A stretch of 18,832 nucleotides of DNA, taken from contig DGEC01000072.1 in assembly GCA_002385745.1 (NCBI GenBank), positions 1 through 18,832 of the forward strand, read 5' to 3'. Made by a program: the position numbers and the translations under genes. The stretch comes from Firmicutes bacterium UBA3936 (lineage in GTDB: Bacteria; Bacillota; Dethiobacteria; Dethiobacterales; Dethiobacteraceae). Numbering within the stretch: the first letter of the stretch is position 1; each line of letters opens with the position of its first letter. Below the pieces are notes generated by a model, which saw only the letters and a program-made list of their open reading frames with translations, did no database searches and had not been told where the DNA came from. Of this stretch, positions 13,880 through 18,832 are shown one piece after another.

Positions 13880-15385
13880 CTACATATGGGTCTTGATGCC
13901 CTCCGGAGTTTTAAAAGCCACAAAATCGCCGGGAATAACCACAAATTCGCCGTGCAACTCCCGGACATTTGCCCAGTGCCCGTCCGGTGCCTTATCCAGG
14001 GGGACACCCTTATCTATCAGTGTCTGCCTGACAAGCCTGCCGTCCAGTGCCCTGGGTGTTACTCCTTTTTGCAGTGAGAGTGCGGCAGCGGTACCGGCCG
14101 CCTCTCCGGTACTCATTCCCGTTGCAATGACACGCACCGCCGCCAGGGCATGAAACTCGGCGGAAACGCACCTGCCTGCCACCAGCAGGTTGTCAATCTT
14201 CAAAGGGACAAGAGACCTGTAGGGAATTTCACAATACTCCCGGGGGTTGACCCGGGCTTCAAAACCGCCGGGTTTGACAAAGGGATGCATGGCGGAAGAA
14301 CACTGTGCGGGCCTGCAGACAGCCGGTTCTTTCGGTTCGGGCAGATGTATATGGCGGATAAAGCCAATACGGGGGTTTGTCGGATGGTGAGTATCAAAAA
14401 ATTCAGGAAATTTGGCAATGCCGTCCGCAAATTTCTTGGCACAGGCCACATCCTCGTCCTTTAAGACATATTCGCCGACTATCCGCCGCGAATCACGCAC
14501 TCCGTGCAGGCTGGCCACTCCGGTAAGACGGCTCTTTTCAAATCCCGGAATATATTTCTGCAGAAATTTTTCCACCCAGGCAATTTGCCGGTGCTGCTCA
14601 ATGGCCTGCCTTGTCAGGTCCTCCACATCCGTATTACGGGTATAAAAACTATGTGTGGTCATAACGGTAATATCGGCATTTTCCGGGGGAGTACGCGGGA
14701 TTTGATATATCAGCGCCGTCGGAAAGATGAAATAGGGCAGGTCGCCGTTGGCAACAGCTTCTTCCATTTTGTCGGCAAATAATGACATGTACCCCGTTTT
14801 TTGCTCTTTTTGCCAGTTTTGCATTGCTTCCCAATAGTCCGGCAGGTTTACACCCGCCATTCTAAAAGCCAAGGTTGTAGACATATTCAGACCGCCGAAT
14901 TCCGGACTGCCCACTTCGTAGGGAACGCCGGCATAAGCGGCAATATCCGCATCACCGGTTGTATCGATATAGATTTTGGCACTGATTTCCATCCTGCCGG
15001 ACTTGCTGTGGCAGATTACCTTTTTAATCAATCTGTCTTCCGTTACAACATCAATGGCATAGGTCCAGTACAGGATAGCTGCCCCCGCCTCCAGTACCAT
15101 CCTTTCCAGCATAAATTTGCCTTTCTCGGGATCAATGGCCGGAAGATGCGGGCGCCGGTACAAATCTCCCTCGGCTTCCAGCCTGTCCAGAAATTCTTTG
15201 CAAAATCCTTCGACCATCCCTGCCACCCCGGTTACATAACCGTTTGTGGCCAGCCCGCCCAGGGTTCCCTGGCTGTCAATAAGCAGTGTTTTCAACCCTG
15301 CGCGGGCGGTGGTAACGGCTGCGGCCACGCCGGCTACCCCTCCGCCAACAACCAGAACATCCACATTATATTTTTTTGCAGTCAC
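13880..15385 (-). CDS. FAD-dependent oxidoreductase (FAD_oxidored type)
   Basis: This 501-aa flavoprotein starts with a dinucleotide-binding fold: VDVLVVGGGVAGVAAAVTTA (8-27), with GxGxxG at 14-19 and acidic Asp37 ending the second strand. TLGGLATNG (41-49) follows. The C-terminal FAD segment is NLLVAGRCVSAEFHALAAVR (around 420), then GMSTGEAAGTAAA. This is the pattern of the pfam12831 group, a broad set of uncharacterised or xenobiotic-acting oxidoreductases. Start is GTG 15385, 10 nt after GGAGG, with no better ATG. It is cytoplasmic. The URO-D-like gene follows. A ferredoxin- or NAD(P)H-linked reduction in the same pathway is plausible, but the substrate is unknown. Confidence 0.85.
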   Translation of the reverse strand: MTAKKYNVDVLVVGGGVAGVAAAVTTARAGLKTLLIDSQGTLGGLATNGYVTGVAGMVEGFCKEFLDRLEAEGDLYRRPHLPAIDPEKGKFMLERMVLEAGAAILYWTYAIDVVTEDRLIKKVICHSKSGRMEISAKIYIDTTGDADIAAYAGVPYEVGSPEFGGLNMSTTLAFRMAGVNLPDYWEAMQNWQKEQKTGYMSLFADKMEEAVANGDLPYFIFPTALIYQIPRTPPENADITVMTTHSFYTRNTDVEDLTRQAIEQHRQIAWVEKFLQKYIPGFEKSRLTGVASLHGVRDSRRIVGEYVLKDEDVACAKKFADGIAKFPEFFDTHHPTNPRIGFIRHIHLPEPKEPAVCRPAQCSSAMHPFVKPGGFEARVNPREYCEIPYRSLVPLKIDNLLVAGRCVSAEFHALAAVRVIATGMSTGEAAGTAAALSLQKGVTPRALDGRLVRQTLIDKGVPLDKAPDGHWANVRELHGEFVVIPGDFVAFKTPEGIKTHM

Positions 15386-15446
15386 TTTCTCTGTTCCTCC
15401 TTTATAAACATTTAGGTTTTATTCAGTTCTTTCCCGGTTTCCCAAA

Positions 15447-15485
15447 GCCGGAGTTCTCATTTACCCTCTTTACCCAAACTCCGGC
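15447..15485. repeat. GCCGG-rich inverted repeat
   Basis: GCCGGAGTT (15447-15455) and its exact complement AACTCCGGC (15477-15485) are separated by 21 bp. Further CCGGC/GCCGG pairs follow up to about 15515. It lies upstream of the FAD gene on the opposite side from its coding region. It could be a leader structure or a decayed terminator. No gene is seen in 15386-15542. Confidence 0.35.
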
Positions 15486-15542
15486 AATTCAATGCCGGCA
15501 CTTGCAGCTACTGCATAACCGGCAGGAATCTACAAAGGATAA

Positions 15543-15848
15543 TGCAGAACATACTTATGGATGCTGCCCATTTACGGCCTGGCAGTTTTCATGGAGCCTG
15601 TTTATCGTAAAATTGCCGGTTGCCGCTGGTTTTTTCGCGGCCTGATCTGGGCTTTTATTATCTTTGCCATTGAGTCCTGCAGCGGCTGGTTGCTAAAAAA
15701 CCTGACCGGCCATTGCGCCTGGAACTACACAGGTGCCGCTTATAATATAAACGGAATAATACGCCTGGATTATGCCCCGCTCTGGTTTGCAACAGGGTTG
15801 CTTTTTGAAAAGGTCTATGAATATTTAGAGCAAAATAAAATCGGTTAA
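15543..15848 (+). pseudogene. 5'-truncated membrane protein remnant (putative ABC-transporter permease, CmpB/DUF1113-like)
   Basis: The frame opens right after a TAA (15540-15542) with CRTYLWMLPIYGLAVFMEPV. It continues through one clear hydrophobic segment (GLIWAFIIFAIESCSGWLL), CAWNYTGAAYNINGIIRLDY, and a second hydrophobic stretch (APLWFATGLLFEKVYEY). This is what I know as the C-terminal two thirds of a small multi-pass family annotated as putative ABC transporter permease. Homology appears to begin before the first ATG (15561) and to run up to the stop codon. The expected N-terminal helix is not in the upstream frame that is open there. No good Shine-Dalgarno precedes the ATG. It is probably a remnant, although a 95-aa short protein is possible. 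Confidence 0.6.
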
Positions 15849-15978
15849 AATACTTGGATAATTGCAGAGGATATTAACAGCAAAGGATAGAATTTACATT
15901 AGACTGCGCTGGCCTGCTTGGACACCTGTCCTGCAGCAGCAAAGAAAATCCGGTGACTGCGAAGCGGGGGGATAAGAG

Positions 15979-16473
15979 GTGTTTTTAGAAAGGACAGTTT
16001 CCGATTCGAGGACGGTTTTGTCCCAGATAATGCTTATCAATATGGCCAATCCGGCCGGCAACATACACGGTGGGGAAATCTTGAAAATTATGGACTCTGC
16101 CGCCGCCGCCGTGGCAAAAAGGCACTGCCGCAGCAATGTGGTCACAGCCAGGGTAAACGAACTGGAGTTCATGATTCCCGTCCATGTCGGCGACCTGCTG
16201 ATCTGCACTGCCGAAATGGCCTTTGCAGGCAGAACATCTATGGAAATTCTCGTCACTGTGGAAGTGGAAGACCTCTACAGCGAAGAGCCTCCCCGGACAG
16301 CATTGACGGGGTATTTCACGGTTGTGGCCATTGATGAACAAGGCAAGCCGAAGCCGGTGCCCCGCCTGATACCGGAAACAGAGGAAGAAAAGCAGCGTTA
16401 CGAGGAAAGAAAGCAAGTATACCTGGAACGCAAAAGAAAACTGGCTGCTAAAAAAGAGTCTCTGCCAAAATAA
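15979..16473 (+). CDS. Hotdog-fold acyl-CoA thioesterase (YciA/YkhA-type)
   Basis: This 164-aa protein is a hotdog-fold thioesterase hydrolysing acyl-CoAs to free acids and CoA. It shows NPAGNIHGGEILKIMDSAAA (24-43), with Asn28, His30 and the likely catalytic Asp39 of the acyl-CoA hydrolase subgroup. RVNELEFMIPVHVGDLL (58-74) follows as the long beta strand region. The final 35 residues (from PETEEEKQRYEERKQ) are a highly charged helix likely to form a coiled coil, longer than in many relatives. Start is GTG 15979 with GGGGG 7 nt upstream. The gene is alone on the plus strand and ends at the hairpin 16502-16522. In an anaerobe it may release short-chain or aromatic acyl-CoAs, but substrate length cannot be inferred. 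Confidence 0.87.
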   Translation: MFLERTVSDSRTVLSQIMLINMANPAGNIHGGEILKIMDSAAAAVAKRHCRSNVVTARVNELEFMIPVHVGDLLICTAEMAFAGRTSMEILVTVEVEDLYSEEPPRTALTGYFTVVAIDEQGKPKPVPRLIPETEEEKQRYEERKQVYLERKRKLAAKKESLPK

Positions 16474-16501
16474 ATTAAAAGAAAACAGCCTGTTCTGAAA
16501 G

Positions 16502-16522
16502 CCGGCCACGTGCCGGTTTTTT
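16502..16522 (+). terminator. Intrinsic terminator of the thioesterase gene
   Basis: CCGGC (16502-16506), loop CACGT, GCCGG (16512-16516), then T6. The stem extends by a G-T wobble and A-T pairs into the T run. It touches the stop codon of the convergent flavodoxin-like gene at 16521. Confidence 0.75.
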
Positions 16523-17090
16523 ACAGGGTGTCGCCGTTCTTCCGGCCACTGGCCAAAGCTGCAGCGGCAGACTTGACTGCCGTCTTTTTATAATCACTGT
16601 TCCAGCGGTTTACGGCAAAATAATCAAAAATTACGGCACCGGTATGCCTGCAAAAGCGTTCCAGCTGCTCCAGGCAGGTTAAAAGCCCGTTCCCCGACCC
16701 CCCGGCCGAGGCAATCAGCAAAACCTGCTTGTTCCTTAATACTTTGTCACCGTTGAAGTCGCACCTGCGCAGCCTGTCAAGAAAGGACTTTAAAATCTCC
16801 GTTGTTTCGCCCCAGTAAACAGGAGTGGCTATAACCAGGGCGTCGGCATTTTGTATCTGTTCCCTGATTTCATCAAAACCATCGGAGCCATAAGTACAGT
16901 AATTCTCATCACGGCAGGCACCCCAGCCGCTGCCGCACACCCAACAGCGCTGCAGATTAAAGTCCTTCAGTCTGATTTCCGCAACCGCAGCCCCTCCTGC
17001 TTCAGCTCCTTCCTTTGCCGCCTCAATTACACTCTGGCATAAGCCATCCTTTTTGGGATTGCCGGATAAAACACAAATCCTCATATGCAT
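16521..17090 (-). CDS. Flavodoxin-like NAD(P)H-dependent oxidoreductase with a four-cysteine insert
   Basis: This 189-aa protein is of the NADPH-dependent FMN reductase / iron-sulfur flavoprotein group. RICVLSGNPKKDGLCQ (4-19) is the FMN phosphate loop and ATPVYWGETTEILKSFLDR (88-106) contacts the isoalloxazine ring. Between them lie C49, C52, C59 and C65 (CWVCGSGWGAC then NYC), at the place where iron-sulfur flavoproteins carry a [4Fe-4S] site. The spacing C-x2-C-x6-C-x5-C is wider than the compact classical one, so cluster binding is plausible but unproven. AGGAGC lies 5 nt before ATG 17090. A second ATG at 17084 is also possible. It is the third gene after the two DUF169 paralogs, 55 bp downstream, and likely shares their transcript. 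Confidence 0.87.
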   Translation of the reverse strand: MHMRICVLSGNPKKDGLCQSVIEAAKEGAEAGGAAVAEIRLKDFNLQRCWVCGSGWGACRDENYCTYGSDGFDEIREQIQNADALVIATPVYWGETTEILKSFLDRLRRCDFNGDKVLRNKQVLLIASAGGSGNGLLTCLEQLERFCRHTGAVIFDYFAVNRWNSDYKKTAVKSAAAALASGRKNGDTL

Positions 17091-17115
17091 GCGAGCTCCT
17101 TGCTAATTTATCTTA

Positions 17116-17141
17116 GCATGCGCCGTCCCCCGGCAGCATGC
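17116..17141 (-). other. Hairpin between DUF169 gene and flavodoxin-like gene
   Basis: GCATGCGCCG (17116-17125) pairs with CGGC-A-GCATGC (17131-17141) around TCCCC, with one bulged base. In the minus direction only TAAGATAAATTAG follows, so it is a weak terminator at best and may act as an attenuator or stabilising structure between the genes. Confidence 0.4.
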
Positions 17142-17145
17142 CCGG

Positions 17146-17952
17146 TTATCTAGGCCAAATTTCTCCCCGGTCAAGTCCCCACATATTAAACAGGTCATCA
17201 TAAAAGCGCGGCCGGGCGAAATCATATCTCATAACATAATTAAACTGCCGGTAGCCGAATCCCATTTTTTCAAAAGCTTTCAGTCCGGCAACCAGTTCGC
17301 CGGCTTTGCTCCCCGGCAGGGAAAAAATCATTTCGTCCTCAGCGGCAAAAGCCCGTTCATATTCACCCGGGTCGGGGAAAGTCGCCCGGTATTTGCCGGT
17401 TTGTAAAACGGGTACAGTGGCAAAAACACAGGAAAACTCCACTTCAAAGGTACAGTCGGCAATGCTGCCCGTGTCGCAACGGATTACCCAAAGCATACTT
17501 CGTAATACTGCCGGATTGGCATACACCAGAATTACATCCGGTATAAATTCGGTTTTCGGGAGCGGAGACAGCAGCATACCCGCGTACCTGCCGTATTCCA
17601 GACGCGGAAAAGAATTTTCAAATACCTGCCTGCTCAAAGCAGGGTCTTTGATGAACATTTTATCGTGAACTTCGTCGACACATTTTTTCGTGCATTCCAC
17701 AAGGCCAAGGGCAATAACAGGCCAGACACACCAGTAGTCTTCTTTGAACATGGCGACAGACCGCCCCTCGCGCCTGACCAGGGAAAAAGCTTGACAGAGT
17801 GTCAAATGTTTTCCCAGGTCCCTTTTGGGAAGCAGCGCGTTTTCCGGGGTTTCCCGTTTCTCCAGCATCTTAACGGCAACAGGCATAGTCCGCAGCTTCA
17901 GCAATTCAACAAGCTCATTTCCAAACTGCCGGTATTTCTCAGGCATCGCCAT
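17146..17952 (-). CDS. DUF169 family protein (paralog 2)
   Basis: This 268-aa protein belongs to the DUF169 (COG2043) family, found mainly in anaerobes and archaea, with no firmly established biochemical role. Conserved segments shared with the next gene are LGKHLTLCQAF (47-57), KEDYWCVWPVIALGLVE (70-86), FPRLEYGRY (115-123) and FPDPGEYERAF. The C-terminal MWGLDRGEIW is also shared. C53, C75, C167 and C175 match cysteines in the paralog. Extra cysteines (C87, C91, C159) are unique to this copy. The frame reaches TTG 17958, but ATG 17952 lies 6 nt after GGGAGGG and is preferred. It starts 23 nt after the stop of paralog 1, so they are co-transcribed and translationally close. Confidence 0.88.
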   Translation of the reverse strand: MAMPEKYRQFGNELVELLKLRTMPVAVKMLEKRETPENALLPKRDLGKHLTLCQAFSLVRREGRSVAMFKEDYWCVWPVIALGLVECTKKCVDEVHDKMFIKDPALSRQVFENSFPRLEYGRYAGMLLSPLPKTEFIPDVILVYANPAVLRSMLWVIRCDTGSIADCTFEVEFSCVFATVPVLQTGKYRATFPDPGEYERAFAAEDEMIFSLPGSKAGELVAGLKAFEKMGFGYRQFNYVMRYDFARPRFYDDLFNMWGLDRGEIWPR

Positions 17953-17975
17953 TTTCAACCCTCCCCGCCGTTATC

Positions 17976-18797
17976 CTAGCGCTTCCAGATTTCTCCCTCA
18001 TCCAAACCCCACATTTTAAACAAATTGTTGTAGAATTCGGGACGGGGAAAATCCAGTTGCATTTCCATCTGCAGCTGCCTGTAGCCAAAGCCCATTGCCG
18101 AGAGAACCTGCAGTCCGGACATTAATTCTTCGAGCTTGGCGGCCGCAAGGGAAAAAATCATTTCTTCTTCAGAAGTCAGACCCCTTTCATATTCGCCCGG
18201 GTCAGGGACGGTTATGCGATAGGCGCTTTCTTTTTTAATCACGGGAACGGTAGAAAAGACGCATGAATCTACACCGTCAAAGGCACATTCCAAAAGCCTG
18301 CCGGTTTTATATTTAACCGCCATCAGCATGCTCCGCAGCTGTGACGGTTTTAAATAAACAAGTATTAAATCAGGAATAAAACCGGCGGTGTCCAGGGGCG
18401 CCAGGGAAAAACCGATATACTTGCCGTATTCCAGCCGCGGGAATGACTCCTTGAAAAATTCCTTTGCCTTCTCCGGATCTTCAACAAAGTTTGCCGTTAC
18501 AGTCTGCTCGTAATAAGCTTCCCCCTCTTTGAATTCCACCAGCCCAAAGGCAATCAGCGGCCAGACACACCAGTGGTCTTCCTTGAGCATGGTAAGTGCC
18601 GCCCTCTCGCGGCGGACGACGGCAAAAGCCTGGCATAAGGCCAGGTGTTTGCCCCAGTCTTTTTTAGGCTGTATTGTTCCGGAGGGGATTTCCCTTTCAT
18701 TCTTCAGCATTTTCACAGCAATGGGAGCATGACGCAGAAGCAAAAGTTCTGCCATTTCTTTGCCGTATTTGTTATAGTCTTTAACCGTTAGCGTCAT
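17976..18797 (-). CDS. DUF169 family protein (paralog 1)
   Basis: This 273-aa full-length DUF169 protein has ATG 18797 with GGAGGG upstream. Motifs are LRHAPIAVKML (21-31), GKHLALCQAF (49-58), KEDHWCVWPLIAFGLVE (72-88), FPRLEYGKY (119-127) and VPDPGEYERGL. It ends in MWGLDEGEIWKR. By eye roughly half of the residues match the downstream paralog. The four cysteines C55, C77, C171 and C179 are common to both, which suggests a cluster, metal or thiol role. There is no signal peptide or membrane segment. It is the first gene of a likely three-gene operon (DUF169, DUF169, flavodoxin-like). The window ends 35 bp upstream, so the promoter and any earlier gene are not visible. Confidence 0.88.
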   Translation of the reverse strand: MTLTVKDYNKYGKEMAELLLLRHAPIAVKMLKNEREIPSGTIQPKKDWGKHLALCQAFAVVRRERAALTMLKEDHWCVWPLIAFGLVEFKEGEAYYEQTVTANFVEDPEKAKEFFKESFPRLEYGKYIGFSLAPLDTAGFIPDLILVYLKPSQLRSMLMAVKYKTGRLLECAFDGVDSCVFSTVPVIKKESAYRITVPDPGEYERGLTSEEEMIFSLAAAKLEELMSGLQVLSAMGFGYRQLQMEMQLDFPRPEFYNNLFKMWGLDEGEIWKR

Positions 18798-18832
18798 TTT
18801 GCCTGCCCTCCTTTTTTTCTCTTCTCCACATA

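Noticed and set aside
15376..15645. 89-codon plus-strand frame over the FAD gene start and the membrane remnant
   Set aside because: Low-complexity Phe/Ser/Cys-rich translation, no ribosome site, and it conflicts with the recognisable membrane frame.
15985..16509. 174-codon minus-strand frame opposite the thioesterase
   Set aside because: It is the antisense shadow of a well-supported hotdog gene, rich in Phe, His and Cys with no family features.
1..18832. CRISPR arrays, tRNA or rRNA genes, insertion sequences and phage genes
   Set aside because: I looked for regularly spaced repeats, cloverleaf-like segments and transposase or integrase motifs on both strands and saw none. A tRNA search program would be the decisive test for tRNAs.

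Overview
The window looks like a chromosomal contig from an anaerobic, probably Gram-positive-lineage (Firmicutes: Clostridia or Negativicutes) bacterium. The signs are strong AGGAGG-type ribosome binding sites, several GTG starts, a two-subunit oxygen-sensitive fumarase, a small 2[4Fe-4S] ferredoxin, a secreted S-layer-homology (SLH) protein and DUF169 proteins. I cannot fix the genus. The first bases match the end of the Tn5/Nextera mosaic end, so position 1 is probably a contig edge and not a natural boundary.

Left part (229-8322, all minus strand): a metabolic gene train read right to left. It runs creatininase-family amidohydrolase, nitroreductase, an unrecognised Cys-containing 146-aa protein, ferredoxin followed in frame by an orphan MoaD/ThiS-like tail, a small cupin, a malate/lactate-type (Ldh family) dehydrogenase, a U32-like TIM-barrel protein, malic enzyme, and fumarase alpha and beta. 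Hairpin terminators follow the TIM-barrel gene, malic enzyme and fumarase beta, so the train is segmented and is not one uninterrupted transcript. A LysR regulator (8567-9472) is divergent from the creatininase gene across an AT-rich region with two perfect inverted repeats. I infer a LysR-controlled pathway in which a cyclic amide, lactone or related substrate is opened and reduced, and the carbon leaves through a hydroxy-acid dehydrogenase and the fumarate-malate-pyruvate steps. The substrate is unknown.

Middle (9578-12169): an exported protein with three SLH domains and about nine tandem beta-rich units of roughly 70 residues. It is convergent with lysR across a shared terminator. A nested inverted repeat lies upstream of it at 12306-12416.

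Right part: a GTG-started FAD-dependent oxidoreductase followed by a uroporphyrinogen-decarboxylase-fold protein (likely one operon). Then come a 5'-truncated membrane protein remnant and an acyl-CoA thioesterase on the plus strand. Last is a minus-strand group of two tandem DUF169 paralogs followed by a flavodoxin-like reductase with a four-cysteine insert.

Several longest-frame starts (malic enzyme, Ldh, cupin, UroD-like, the first-listed DUF169) overlap or contain the Shine-Dalgarno sequence. I moved those starts to the next correctly spaced codon.
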